From Variovorax sp. V93 (GTDB taxonomy: Bacteria; Pseudomonadota; Gammaproteobacteria; Burkholderiales; Burkholderiaceae_C): a stretch of 64,000 nt of DNA. The notes below the pieces were generated by a model. That model did no database searches. It was given only the letters and a program-made list of their open reading frames with translations, and was not told the origin of the DNA. Below are positions 28,249-37,294 of the stretch, piece after piece; the first letter of the stretch is position 1, and every line of letters starts with the position of its first letter. The position numbers were made by a program, and so were the translations under genes. The stretch spans positions 3,968,001 to 4,032,000 of the forward strand of contig NZ_AP028669.1 in the NCBI RefSeq assembly GCF_041154485.1, written 5' to 3'.

Positions 28249-29921
28249 GCACCCCCATCACCACCGTCTACCCCGCGCGCAGGATCATCACCATGAACCC
28301 GATGCAGCCGCATGCCACGCACGTGGCGGTGCGCAGCGGCCGCGTGCTGGCCGTGGGCACCCTCGCGGACATGCAGGCCTGGGGCGCCTTCACGCTCGAC
28401 GAGCGCTTTGCCGCCAAGGTGCTGATGCCGGGCCTGGTCGAGGGCCACTGCCACCTCAAGGAAGGCAGCATGTGGGACTGGACGTACCTCGGCTGGTTCG
28501 ACCGGCGCGACCCCCAGGGCAAGGTATGGAGCGGCCTGCGCTCGATGGACGAGGTGGTGGCGCGCCTTCGCGAAGTGGCCGCGCAGATGGCGGCCGACGG
28601 CATTCCCGACACCGAGCCGCTGATCGCCTGGGGCTTCGACCCCATCTACTTCGGCGGCGAGCGCATGACGGTGGCGCACGTCGACCGCGCCAGCGCCACG
28701 CGGCCGGTCGTCATCGGCCACGCCAACGGCCACCTGATGAACGTCAACAGCGCCATGCTGCGCATCGCCGGCATCACGCGCGACAACGAGGTCGAGGGCG
28801 TGGTCAAGTTCGCGTCCGGCGAGATGGCGGGCGAGCCCACCGGCGAGCTGCAGGAGCCGGCCGCGATGTTCCTGGTGCTGCGCAGGATCGGCAATGCCGG
28901 CCTGCTCGCGCCGATGACCGAGGCCGGCGTGCGCTCCTTCGCGCGCCTGGCCTGCATGCAGGGCGTGACGACCGCGACCGACCTCGTCAACAAGCTCAGC
29001 GACGAAGACTGCGGCGTGCTCGAGAACGCGACGCGCGACGAGGGCTTCGGCGTGCGCATCCTGCCGGCGTTCCAGGCCTTCCACGGCACGCACGGCGCGG
29101 CCCAGGGCGCCGAACATGTCAGGGCGCTGGTGCCGCGCAGCACCGACCGGCTGCGCTACGGCCTCGTGAAGATGATGCTCGATGGTTCGATCCAGGGCTT
29201 CTCGGCGCGGCTGCGCTGGCCGGGGCATTTCAACGGCGCGCCCAACGGCATCTGGGTGACGGCGCCCGCGCAGTACGAGGCCGACTTCGAGACCTACCAT
29301 CGCGCAGGGCTCACCATCCACACGCACACCAACGGCGACGAGGCCAGCGAGGTGGCCATCGACGCCATCGAGCGCGTGCTCGCGCGCGCGCCGCGCCCCG
29401 ACCATCGCCACACGCTGCAGCACGGGCAGATGATCGACGCGCCGCTGTTCCGGCGCATGGCCTCGCTCGGCCTCAGTGCGAACCTGTTCGCCAACCACCT
29501 CTGGTACTGGGGCGACCAGCACTACGAAATGACCATGGGCCCCGACCGTGCGAACCGGCTCGACGCCTGCGGCAGCGCGCTGGCAGCCGGTGTGCCGCTG
29601 GCCATCCATTCCGATGCGCCGGTCACGCCGCTCGGGCCGCTGTTCACCGCGTGGTGCGCCGTGAACCGCATCACGCCCAAGGGCCGGCTGCTCGGCGAAT
29701 CGGAGCGCATCTCGGTGCCGCAGGCGCTGCATGCGATCACGCTCGGCGCGGCCTGGACGCTGAAGCTCGACGGCGAGATCGGCAGCATCGAATGCGGCAA
29801 GCGCGCCGACTTCTGCGTGCTGGAAGACGATCCGCTCGAGATGGACCCGATGGCGCTGAAGGATGCGCGCGTGTGGGGCACGGTACTGTCGGGCCGCGTG
29901 TTCGAAGCACAAAGAAATTGA
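28245..29921 (+). CDS. Metal-dependent amidohydrolase, YtcJ-like
   Basis: A 558-residue amidohydrolase-superfamily enzyme. The N-terminal beta-sandwich is followed by the metal-binding HxH in PGLVEGHCHLKEG (about residues 64-72). Further ligands probably lie in IHTHTNGDEASE and RHTLQHGQ, and the terminal Asp in IHSDAPVTPLGP. No signal peptide is visible, so it acts in the cytoplasm. Coupled to a complete peptide-type importer by an ATGA overlap, it probably hydrolyses the imported compound. The downstream CobW-type GTPase could supply its metal. The exact bond cleaved is unknown. Confidence 0.9.
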   Translation: MSTPITTVYPARRIITMNPMQPHATHVAVRSGRVLAVGTLADMQAWGAFTLDERFAAKVLMPGLVEGHCHLKEGSMWDWTYLGWFDRRDPQGKVWSGLRSMDEVVARLREVAAQMAADGIPDTEPLIAWGFDPIYFGGERMTVAHVDRASATRPVVIGHANGHLMNVNSAMLRIAGITRDNEVEGVVKFASGEMAGEPTGELQEPAAMFLVLRRIGNAGLLAPMTEAGVRSFARLACMQGVTTATDLVNKLSDEDCGVLENATRDEGFGVRILPAFQAFHGTHGAAQGAEHVRALVPRSTDRLRYGLVKMMLDGSIQGFSARLRWPGHFNGAPNGIWVTAPAQYEADFETYHRAGLTIHTHTNGDEASEVAIDAIERVLARAPRPDHRHTLQHGQMIDAPLFRRMASLGLSANLFANHLWYWGDQHYEMTMGPDRANRLDACGSALAAGVPLAIHSDAPVTPLGPLFTAWCAVNRITPKGRLLGESERISVPQALHAITLGAAWTLKLDGEIGSIECGKRADFCVLEDDPLEMDPMALKDARVWGTVLSGRVFEAQRN

Positions 29922-29928
29922 GCATCGC

Positions 29929-30894
29929 GTGACGCAAGGGAACAGGCGCTTGCCGCTCACCGTCATCGGCGGCTTCCTGGGCGCGGGCAAGACCACGCTG
30001 CTCAACCGCTGGCTGCGCGAGGCGCAGGGCCTGCGCATCGCGGCGCTGGTGAACGACTTCGGCGCGCTCAACATCGATGCCGAGCTGGTCGCCGCCACCC
30101 ACGGCGAAACGCTGGCGCTGACCAACGGCTGCGTGTGCTGCCAGATCGGCGACGACCTGGGTCGCGCGCTGGTGCAGGTCATCGAGTCGGCCACGCCCTT
30201 CGATGCGGTGGTGATCGAGGCCAGCGGCGTTTCCGATCCATGGCGCATTGCGCAGATCGGCATGGCCGCGCCCGAGCTGAGCCTGGAGGGCGTGATCGTG
30301 CTGGTCGATGCGACCGCGGTGGCGCAGCAATCGCGCGACGTGCTGCTGGCGGACACGCTGGCGCGGCAGTTGAAGTCCGCCGATCTCGTGGTGCTCAACA
30401 AGGCCGATCTCGCGGACGCGGACGCGCTCGCGCAGGCGAACGCCTGGGCCGAGGCCACCGCGCCCGGCACGCCGCGCATCGAAGCCACCCAGTCCGCGGT
30501 GCCGCTCGCGCTGCTGTCCGGCCTGGCGCTGCCGGCCGTGGGTCGCGGGCCCTGCGCGGGCGAATGCGAACACGAGCACGACCACGGCCACCACCACGCC
30601 CCCGACCATGGCGCGATGTTCCAGACCTGGAGCGCGCAGCCCGCGGCCGCCATCCCTGCCGAGCTGCTGCGCGCATGGCTGCGCGACGTGCCGCTGGGCG
30701 TGCTGCGGCTCAAGGGCCTGCTGCGCACCGGCCAGGGCGCGTGCGGCGACGAATGGTCCGAGGTCCAGTTCGCCGGCCGCCATGGCTCGCTGCGCAAGGC
30801 CAGCCCGCCGCGGGACGCGCGCGCCGGCGTGGTCGCCATCGGCCTGCGGCACCGATTGCCCACGCAGGCACTGGAGCATTTCTTCGCGCGTTGA
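29929..30894 (+). CDS. CobW/COG0523-family GTPase, candidate metallochaperone
   Basis: A 321-residue G3E-family GTPase: Walker A GGFLGAGKTTLLN, the metal-binding CXCC motif in NGCVCCQIGDD, Walker B-like VIEASGVSDPW and the guanine motif NKAD. A His-rich loop, ECEHEHDHGHHHAPDHG, lies near residue 210, and the C-terminal CobW domain ends in ALEHFFAR. The start is taken as the GTG at 29929. An in-frame ATG at 29863 would overlap the amidohydrolase gene by 59 bases and add 22 residues. COG0523 proteins deliver zinc or other metals to client enzymes, and the adjacent amidohydrolase is the obvious candidate client (inference). Confidence 0.88.
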   Translation: MTQGNRRLPLTVIGGFLGAGKTTLLNRWLREAQGLRIAALVNDFGALNIDAELVAATHGETLALTNGCVCCQIGDDLGRALVQVIESATPFDAVVIEASGVSDPWRIAQIGMAAPELSLEGVIVLVDATAVAQQSRDVLLADTLARQLKSADLVVLNKADLADADALAQANAWAEATAPGTPRIEATQSAVPLALLSGLALPAVGRGPCAGECEHEHDHGHHHAPDHGAMFQTWSAQPAAAIPAELLRAWLRDVPLGVLRLKGLLRTGQGACGDEWSEVQFAGRHGSLRKASPPRDARAGVVAIGLRHRLPTQALEHFFAR

Positions 30895-30943
30895 CCCGGG
30901 CCGTGTTGCAATCGCATGTTTTCAACGTGCAGGCCACCGACGC

Positions 30944-31408
30944 ATGACGACCGCTTCCCTCCTGATCCGCCCTCCGACACCCGACGACTACGCCGCATGG
31001 AAGCCGCTGTGGGACGGCTACAACGCCTTCTACCAGCGCGAGGGCCCCACGGCCCTGCCCGAGGAGATCACGCGCGTCACCTGGCAGCGCTTCTTCGACG
31101 CCTACGAGCCGGTGCACGCGCTGGTGGCCGAACGCGACGGCCGGCTGGTGGGCCTCACTCACTATCTCTTTCACCGCAGCACCACGCGCATCGAGCCGAA
31201 CTGCTACCTGCAGGACCTGTTCACGCTGCCGTCGGAGCGCGGCCGGGGCGTGGGGCGGCAGTTGATCGAAGGCGTGTATGCGCACGTGAAGCGCGTGGGT
31301 GCGCACCGCGTCTACTGGCAGACGCAGGTGACCAACCTTGCCGGACGCGCGCTCTACGACAAGGTCGCCACGCACGACGGGTTCATCGTGTACGGCACCT
31401 TCGTCTGA
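30944..31408 (+). CDS. GNAT-family N-acetyltransferase
   Basis: A 154-residue acetyltransferase with the central strand GRLVGLTHYLFH, the beta-4 segment CYLQDLFTLPSERGRGVGRQ carrying the acetyl-CoA pyrophosphate loop (RGRGVG), and the C-terminal helix NLAGRALYDKVA. It lies 49 bases after the CobW-type gene on the same strand and may be the last gene of the operon. The acceptor substrate is not evident. Confidence 0.9.
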   Translation: MTTASLLIRPPTPDDYAAWKPLWDGYNAFYQREGPTALPEEITRVTWQRFFDAYEPVHALVAERDGRLVGLTHYLFHRSTTRIEPNCYLQDLFTLPSERGRGVGRQLIEGVYAHVKRVGAHRVYWQTQVTNLAGRALYDKVATHDGFIVYGTFV

Positions 31409-31425
31409 ACCTCGCCTGAGGAATC

Positions 31426-31773
31426 TCAGTACTTGATGGTCACACCGGCCTTCACGCCGTTGTTGCTCTTGCCATCCGTCAGCACGCCGCCCGTGAGCGA
31501 CACATTGCCGCCCGTGCTCGCGCCCAGCGAGTAGGTGGGCCGCGGCGTGGAGGTGTCGGTGCCGATGTAGCTGCCGCTGCCGTCGGGCCGCTGCACGCCG
31601 ACGGTCGCGCCCTTGGTGTAGGCCGAGGTTTCAGTGGAATTGACGTTGGGCGCCACGTAGATGGTGCCCTTGTCGTCGCTGTCCAGGGGCACTTTCACCG
31701 GCTCCGCCATCGCGGCGGTGGCGGCTGCGCAGCACGCGGCCGCACTTACCCACGCAAAGATCGAATTGCTCAT
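31426..31773 (-). CDS. Small secreted protein of unknown function
   Basis: A 115-residue protein with a Sec signal peptide (MSNSIFAWVSAAACCAAATAA, cleavage probably after AMA-E). The mature part is polar and rich in Gly, Ser and Thr, and ends in GVKAGVTIKY, a pattern suggesting beta strands. I do not recognise a family. It is divergent from the large autotransporter gene, with 254 bp between the starts. That region includes an AAAAAGGTAAATCC stretch before the autotransporter start and no other clear element. The twin cysteines fall within the signal and do not form a convincing lipobox. Confidence 0.7.
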   Translation of the reverse strand: MSNSIFAWVSAAACCAAATAAMAEPVKVPLDSDDKGTIYVAPNVNSTETSAYTKGATVGVQRPDGSGSYIGTDTSTPRPTYSLGASTGGNVSLTGGVLTDGKSNNGVKAGVTIKY

Positions 31774-32027
31774 GCCCTCGATCCTCGCGGCTGGGCCGCG
31801 CCTTTCCTGTAGGACAAGAGGCAGCCCGGCCGGCAGGCGCTTTGTCATGGCTGCGGCGCGCACGGGCGGGACGCTTGTCTCCCCGCAGAAGGGACGCACC
31901 GCTCATGTGCGCAGGCGCCGCAATTCCTACAGTGATTTCACGGGAAAACGCCTGGGTCCGCCATGGACAGCAGACGTCGCCAGTTGGCAGATCACTTAGG
32001 GAAACAAGCCGTGAAAAAGGTAAATCC

Positions 32028-35000
32028 ATGAACAAGACCTTCCGAACCCTCTGGAATCCGGCGCTCCGCGCATGGGTGGCCGCGCCAGAAATCGCACGCG
32101 GCCATGTGCGCACGACCGGCCTGCATGCCGTTGCCATGGCGGTGCTGTGCCTGAGTGCCGGCTCGACCCTGGCCGGGGGCGGCGCGGGCGGCCAGCCCGT
32201 GGACAGCACGCTGCATGCGGGTACCGGCGGCAGCAACGGCAGCGGCGGCGCGGGCGGATTCAACGACAGCTCCGTGAACGCGCACGGCGGGGACGGCGGG
32301 TCGTCGACCGATGCCGCGGTCACGGCGGGGTCCGCCGCCGACGTCGGAAGTTTCGGCGGCGCCACCGCGGGCGCGGGCGGTGCGGCGGGCAGCTCCAGCA
32401 CCATCGTCTCCCCCGGCGTGCTGCAGGGGGCCGATGGCGGCGCGGGCGAATCGCAGACCGGCGATTTCAGCAACGGCAATGGATACGGGGGCGGCGGCGG
32501 CGGCGGATACCACGGCTTTTTGATGGGCTCCACCACCATCGCGTCCTGGGGCAGCTACACCGGTGGCAGCGGAGGCGCGGGCGGCAACGGCTATTGGGCC
32601 GCCGGCGGCGGCGGCGCCGGCGGCTATGGATCCACGCTGATCGGCCTGGTCAACAACTACGATGCGGCCGGCACTTCCACCGGCGGCGCCGGCGGCAAGG
32701 GCGGCGACGCCTATTCGCAGGGCGGCGGCGGCGGCAGTGGCGGCGGCGGATTCTTCATCAGCGCCGCAACGCCGGGGCTCGGCTTCGGCAACAGCGGCAC
32801 GCTCGCAGGCGGTGCCGGCGGCGCGGGCGGGTCCGAACTGCTGCCGGCCCGAAGCAATGCCGCGGGCGGCGGCGGCGGCGCGGGCGGCGCCGGTGCCACG
32901 CTGGCCGGCAGCACCCTCGCCGTGACCAACGCCGGCCAGATCACCGGCGGCGCCGGGGGCGCTGGCGGCGCGGGTGGTGGCGGCCTGGGCGGCACCGGTG
33001 CGCCCGGCAGCGGCGGCGACGGCGGCGTGGGCCTTCTCTCCATAGGCAGCGGCGCGGCGATTGCCAACAGCGGCACCATCGCCGGTGGCGCGGGCGGCAC
33101 CGGCGGGGCCAACAGCAACGGCGGCGCAAGCGGCGCGCACGGCACCGGCGGCGCCGGCATCGCGGGCGCCAACCTGAACATCAGCAACAGCGGCACCATT
33201 TCTGGCGGGCTCGGCGGCGACGGCGCCACGCGCGCACCGGCCGTGGCATTCACCGGCGGCAGCAACAGCCTGACCGTAAACACGGGCTCATCGATGCTGG
33301 GCGCCATTGCCATCGGAAGCGGTGCCAGCGCCAGCGTGATCGCCGGAGCCGACGGCCTGAGCCTGGACAACGCACTGCTGCTGGGAGGCACGGGCACCAT
33401 CGACACCAACGGCCACGGCATGGGCTGGTCGGGCCCGATCTCGGGCGCCGGCGACCTGGTGAAGGTCGGCGCGGGCACGCTCACCCTGAGCGGCGCCAAC
33501 ACGAACACCGGCGCCACCAACGTCGCGGCCGGCACCTTGCGCGCCGGCGCGGCCGGCACCTTCGGCAGCGCGAGCGCCTTCACGGTCAACGCGGGCGCCA
33601 CGCTCGACCTGGCGGGCCACAGCCAGACCATCGCATCGATGGCCAACAGCGGCATCGTCTCGCTGTTAAGCGGCACGCCCGGCGCCACGCTCACCGTACA
33701 GGGCCCCTGGGTAGGCAACGACGGCACGCTGCGCCTGGGCACCGCGCTGGGCACCAGCGCCAGTCTGAGCGACCGGCTGATCCTCAGCGGCTGCACCGCG
33801 ATTGCCAGCGGCACCACCAACATCCAGATCACCAACCTGGGCGGCCTGGGCGCACTGACCAGCGGCAACGGCATCGAGGTGGTGACCGCGATGAACGGCG
33901 CCACCACCACGGCGCAGACCACCCGCGACGCCTTCCGCCTGGCGGGCGGCCACGTCGACGCCGGCGCCTACGAGTACCGGCTGCACGCCGCCGACGCCAG
34001 CGGCGCCGGCGAGAACTGGTACCTGCGCTCCGGCGTCATCGTCGCGCCGCCGCCGCCTCCTCCTCCTCCGCCACCCCCACCGCCACCTGCGCCGCCTGCA
34101 CCACCTGCGCCGCCTGCACCGCCTGCACCGCCTGCGCCACCTGCGCCACCTGCGCCACCTGCACCGCCTGCGCCTGCACCTGCACCTGCACCTGCACCGG
34201 ACGATGGCGGCCCCCCGCGAAGCAGCGATGGCGGCTCCCCGCCTGCGGGCGTGACGGTGCCCACCTACCGTGCCGAAGTCCCGCTGTACGCGGCGCTGCC
34301 CGGGCAGTTCCGCCAGTCCAACCTGGCGATGGTGGGCAACCTCCACCAGCGCGTGGGCGACGACGGCGCGGCCGGCCTCGCCACGGCCACGCCCGAGCAG
34401 GGCTACCGCCAGGGCTGGGCCCGCATCATCAGCATGGACCGCACCATCGCCCAGGCCGGCACCGTGAGCCCCACCAGCAAGGGGCGCCTCACGGGCTTCC
34501 AGGCCGGCAACGACCTGTGGGCCGATCCCCACTGGCGCGTCGGCATCTATGTCGGCCAGCTCGAGGGCGACATGCGCGTGACCGGCTTTGCCCGCGGCGT
34601 GCAGGGCTATGGGGTCGGCTCCAGCGACCTGCGCAGCCAGTACCTGGGCGCCTACGCCACCTGGAAGAACGACAGCGGCCTGTACGTGGACGGCGTGCTG
34701 CAGGCAGGGCGCCACCGCTACACAGCGGCCACGACGCTGGGTTCGGCCGGCTCGGGCAAGGGCCACAGCCTGCTGGCTTCCGTCGAGGTGGGCCAGGGAT
34801 TCCACATCTCGCCGGAGTGGATCGTCGAGCCGCAGCTGCAGCTGGTGCATCAGCGCGTGAGCCTGGACGACGCCGGCATCATCGGCGCCGTGGTGCAGCA
34901 GCACAGCCACAGCGGCTGGCTGGTGCGCGCCGGCGTGCGGGTCAAGGGCGAGATGACCACCAGCGCCGGCCCGCTGCAGCCCTATGCGCGGCTGAACCTC

Positions 35001-35231
35001 TACCGCAGCAGCAGCGGCACGGACGTCACGCGCTTCATCGGCCCCGCGGCCTATACCGACATTGCCACGCGCACCGGCGGCACCAGCACCGAACTGGCGG
35101 CCGGTGCCACGCTGCAGCTCACACAAAGCATGAGCCTGTATGGCGAGGTCGGCAAGTTCTGGGCCTCGGGCAGCGGCGCGCGCGTGAAGAGCGGCCTGAA
35201 CGGCAGCGTGGGCCTGAAGATCCGCTGGTGA
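32028..35231 (+). CDS. ESPR-type autotransporter with Gly-rich passenger (type V secretion)
   Basis: A 1067-residue type Va autotransporter. It opens with an extended signal peptide region (MNKTFRTLWNPALRAWVAAP) before the hydrophobic core ending near LAGGG (residue 48). Residues about 48-390 are a Gly/Ala-rich passenger of GGAGG-type repeats alternating with NSGTI-like strands. A passenger-associated repeat follows (TNTGATNVAAGTLRAGAAGT, about residue 490). Then come a Pro/Ala linker at about 674-724 and the C-terminal beta-barrel (about 790-1067) starting near QGWARIISMD and ending in an aromatic Trp. It is likely a surface adhesin or matrix protein, which is inferred. Confidence 0.92.
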   Translation: MNKTFRTLWNPALRAWVAAPEIARGHVRTTGLHAVAMAVLCLSAGSTLAGGGAGGQPVDSTLHAGTGGSNGSGGAGGFNDSSVNAHGGDGGSSTDAAVTAGSAADVGSFGGATAGAGGAAGSSSTIVSPGVLQGADGGAGESQTGDFSNGNGYGGGGGGGYHGFLMGSTTIASWGSYTGGSGGAGGNGYWAAGGGGAGGYGSTLIGLVNNYDAAGTSTGGAGGKGGDAYSQGGGGGSGGGGFFISAATPGLGFGNSGTLAGGAGGAGGSELLPARSNAAGGGGGAGGAGATLAGSTLAVTNAGQITGGAGGAGGAGGGGLGGTGAPGSGGDGGVGLLSIGSGAAIANSGTIAGGAGGTGGANSNGGASGAHGTGGAGIAGANLNISNSGTISGGLGGDGATRAPAVAFTGGSNSLTVNTGSSMLGAIAIGSGASASVIAGADGLSLDNALLLGGTGTIDTNGHGMGWSGPISGAGDLVKVGAGTLTLSGANTNTGATNVAAGTLRAGAAGTFGSASAFTVNAGATLDLAGHSQTIASMANSGIVSLLSGTPGATLTVQGPWVGNDGTLRLGTALGTSASLSDRLILSGCTAIASGTTNIQITNLGGLGALTSGNGIEVVTAMNGATTTAQTTRDAFRLAGGHVDAGAYEYRLHAADASGAGENWYLRSGVIVAPPPPPPPPPPPPPPAPPAPPAPPAPPAPPAPPAPPAPPAPPAPAPAPAPAPDDGGPPRSSDGGSPPAGVTVPTYRAEVPLYAALPGQFRQSNLAMVGNLHQRVGDDGAAGLATATPEQGYRQGWARIISMDRTIAQAGTVSPTSKGRLTGFQAGNDLWADPHWRVGIYVGQLEGDMRVTGFARGVQGYGVGSSDLRSQYLGAYATWKNDSGLYVDGVLQAGRHRYTAATTLGSAGSGKGHSLLASVEVGQGFHISPEWIVEPQLQLVHQRVSLDDAGIIGAVVQQHSHSGWLVRAGVRVKGEMTTSAGPLQPYARLNLYRSSSGTDVTRFIGPAAYTDIATRTGGTSTELAAGATLQLTQSMSLYGEVGKFWASGSGARVKSGLNGSVGLKIRW
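34048..34200 (+). repeat. In-frame tandem repeat encoding the Pro/Ala linker of the autotransporter
   Basis: A run of CCGCC/CCACC triplets followed by about ten copies of a 9-base unit of the form CCDCCTGCR, then four CCTGCA units. Every unit is a multiple of three bases, so copy-number changes would lengthen or shorten the linker between passenger and barrel without shifting the frame. Confidence 0.85.
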
Positions 35232-35237
35232 GTGCGG

Positions 35238-35254
35238 GGCGCCCGGCGGGCGCC
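35238..35254 (+). terminator. Hairpin after the autotransporter gene
   Basis: GGCGCCC and GGGCGCC form a 7-base perfect GC stem around GGC, seven bases after the stop codon. A T-rich run (CTACTTTTT) follows a few bases later, inside the end of the convergent gene. It is a candidate transcription terminator that could serve both directions. Confidence 0.5.
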
Positions 35255-35261
35255 TTCGCCG

Positions 35262-35921
35262 CTACTTTTTCTGCACGGCCACGGCGGCCGGCGCGTCGGG
35301 CATGGCCAGCGGATTGCGCCCCGGCCCCTCGACGCGCGTCAGCGTGTTGCGGTCGGTGTGATGGAAGGGCTCGGCCCGGCCCTGGATCTGCATCACCGTG
35401 TCCTGGTCGTAGGACCAGGTGCCGTCGGCGTTGATGGTCACCGTGATGTTCCACGCCAGCGTGGTGAACGCGTGCTCGATGAAGGGGTTCGACACGATGC
35501 CGTTCACCAGGCTGCCGCGCTCGGCGCTCAGCGTGAAGCGCGTGTCGTCCGCCTTGGCATGGCCGCTGGCCATGGCCACCTGACCGCGCGGAATGGCCAG
35601 CGTGTGCAGCACCGTGCCGGTGGCCGGCTCCCAGAGCCAGTAGCCCACCTGGTCGTGGTACATCTTGGTCAGGCCGGGCTTGTGGATGTAGGTGTGGTAG
35701 CGCAGGCCGTACAGCAGCTGGGGGCCGTTGGTCTGCGGATCGATCGGCTGCAGCTCGTAGCGCTCGACGTAGACCTGCGTCTTGGGGCCTTCGCGCTTGG
35801 GCTTGACGTCCACGCCGCGGCTGCCCTCCCAGATGCCCGCCATGGCGCGCAGCGGCCCGAGATTGGCGAGCGTGTCAGGATCGGCGTTGGGCTCGGTGTA
35901 GATGTCTTCGGTGGGGTTCAT
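35262..35921 (-). CDS. Nitrobindin-like/FABP-type heme-binding beta-barrel protein
   Basis: A 219-residue cytoplasmic protein. PLRAMAGIWEGSRGVDV matches the opening GxWxG-type motif of the THAP4/nitrobindin heme-binding beta-barrel family, and the rest alternates short strands (YELQPID, YHTYIHKPG, GTVLHTLAIPRGQV, WNITVTINADGTWSYDQDTV). Family members bind heme or fatty acids in a ten-strand barrel. Whether this one keeps the proximal His cannot be settled by eye. It is transcribed alone between the autotransporter and the CorC-type gene. Confidence 0.75.
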   Translation of the reverse strand: MNPTEDIYTEPNADPDTLANLGPLRAMAGIWEGSRGVDVKPKREGPKTQVYVERYELQPIDPQTNGPQLLYGLRYHTYIHKPGLTKMYHDQVGYWLWEPATGTVLHTLAIPRGQVAMASGHAKADDTRFTLSAERGSLVNGIVSNPFIEHAFTTLAWNITVTINADGTWSYDQDTVMQIQGRAEPFHHTDRNTLTRVEGPGRNPLAMPDAPAAVAVQKK

Positions 35922-35960
35922 GGTGTGTGGACTTCTGATTTCTGATGAAGTGAACGGGCT

Positions 35961-37271
35961 CTAGCCGTTCGTCGACGCCGACTTGTCGGCCGTGGCCAGC
36001 ACCCGGTCGATGCGGCGCCCCTCGAGCGCGGCAATCTCGAAATGCCAGCCCGCGCAGTCGATGACTTCGCCGGTCTTGGGCAGGTGGCCCGAGACTGCCA
36101 TCAGCAGGCCGGCCACGGTGTTGTAGCGCCCGCGCTCCTCCTCCGGCAGCTCGCGGATGCCGAGCCGTGCGCGCAGCTCCGACACCGGCATCAGCCCGTC
36201 GAGCTCCCACACGCCGTCGGGCCGTTCGCGCGCCCAGGCATCGGTCAAGGTGCCCGGCTGCAGTTCGCCGGTGATGGCTTCGAGCATGTCGCGCGGTGTC
36301 ATGAGGCCCTGCACCACGCCGTATTCGTCGACCACGAACACCAGCCGGCCGCCGCGTTCGCGGAACTGTTCGAGCAGCTCCATGCCGGTGAGCGTCTCGG
36401 GCACGAACACGGCTGGCGCGGCCTCCTGGCCGAGCACGCCGTCATGGCCGGTGCCGAGCCGCAGCAGGTGCGCCACGCTGATCACGCCGACCACGTCGTC
36501 GAGCGAATTGCGGCACACCGGATACCAGGAATGCACCAGGTTGAGCGCGCCCGCGTCGGCCACCTTCTGCAACGCCTCGGCCACGGTGTCGGAGGCGTCG
36601 AGCCATTCGATGTCGGCCCGCGGGATCATCAGCGACGACAGCCGGCGGTCGTCCAGGTGGAACACGTTGCGCACCATCTGGTGCTCGTGCTGCTCGATCA
36701 CGCCGGCGTCCACGCCCTCTTCCAGGCTGGCCGAGATTTCTTCCTCGGTCATGGAGCGCGCGGCATTGGCGTCGATGCGCAGCAGCTTCAGCACGGCGGC
36801 GGTAGCGCTCGCGAGCAGCCACACGAACGGCTTGGCGCCCTTGGCCAGCCCGCGCATCGGGCGCGACACCCAGCGCGCCACGGGCTCCGGGTAGAGCTGG
36901 CCGATGCGCTTGGGCACCAGCTCGCCGAAGATGATGGTGAAGAAGGTGATGCAGGTCACCACCACCGCGGTGGACACCACGCTGGCGGTGCCGCGGCCCA
37001 TGCCCAGGCTCTCCATCCAGACCGAGAGCGGCTCCGCAAAGGCGGCCTCGCCCACGATACCGCTGAGCATGCCGATCGAGGTGATGCCGATCTGAACGGT
37101 CGACAGGAAGTGGGTCGGCTCCTCCATCAGCCGGAGCGCGGCCTCCGCGCCGGCATCGCCCGTTTCGGCCAGTGCTGCCAGGCGCGCACGCCGGCTGGTT
37201 GAAAGGGCCATTTCGGACATCGCAAACAACGCATTCAGCGTGGTCAGCAAGGCCAGCAGGAGAACATCCAT
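35961..37271 (-). CDS. CNNM/CorC-HlyC family membrane protein with CBS pair
   Basis: A 436-residue inner-membrane protein: an N-terminal DUF21/CNNM domain with about four helices (MDVLLLALLTTLNALFAMSE at the start, SVVSTAVVVTCITFFTIIFG, then FGELVPKRIGQLYP), a CBS pair (about 205-330, including MIPRADIEWLD and GVISVAHLL) and a C-terminal CorC_HlyC domain (about 345-425). The start at the MDVLLL methionine follows the family pattern. An upstream in-frame extension of 34 residues is poorly supported. Members are linked to magnesium/cobalt efflux or membrane protection. It is divergent from apaH with only 23 bp between starts. Confidence 0.92.
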   Translation of the reverse strand: MDVLLLALLTTLNALFAMSEMALSTSRRARLAALAETGDAGAEAALRLMEEPTHFLSTVQIGITSIGMLSGIVGEAAFAEPLSVWMESLGMGRGTASVVSTAVVVTCITFFTIIFGELVPKRIGQLYPEPVARWVSRPMRGLAKGAKPFVWLLASATAAVLKLLRIDANAARSMTEEEISASLEEGVDAGVIEQHEHQMVRNVFHLDDRRLSSLMIPRADIEWLDASDTVAEALQKVADAGALNLVHSWYPVCRNSLDDVVGVISVAHLLRLGTGHDGVLGQEAAPAVFVPETLTGMELLEQFRERGGRLVFVVDEYGVVQGLMTPRDMLEAITGELQPGTLTDAWARERPDGVWELDGLMPVSELRARLGIRELPEEERGRYNTVAGLLMAVSGHLPKTGEVIDCAGWHFEIAALEGRRIDRVLATADKSASTNG

Positions 37272-37294
37272 GAACGGGGGGTGAAAATGAGGAC

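Noticed and set aside
27975..30998. Very long antisense frame (about 1000 residues) opposite the amidohydrolase and CobW genes
   Set aside because: Low-complexity translation, no ribosome binding site or domain. Its length reflects the scarcity of stop codons in GC-rich sequence.
34045..34200. Possible CRISPR-like array in the short repeats
   Set aside because: The units are 6-9 bases, contiguous and in frame within the autotransporter gene. There are no spacers.
33968..34264. Poly-Gly antisense frame opposite the autotransporter linker
   Set aside because: It is the complement of the Pro/Ala repeat and has no start context or domain.
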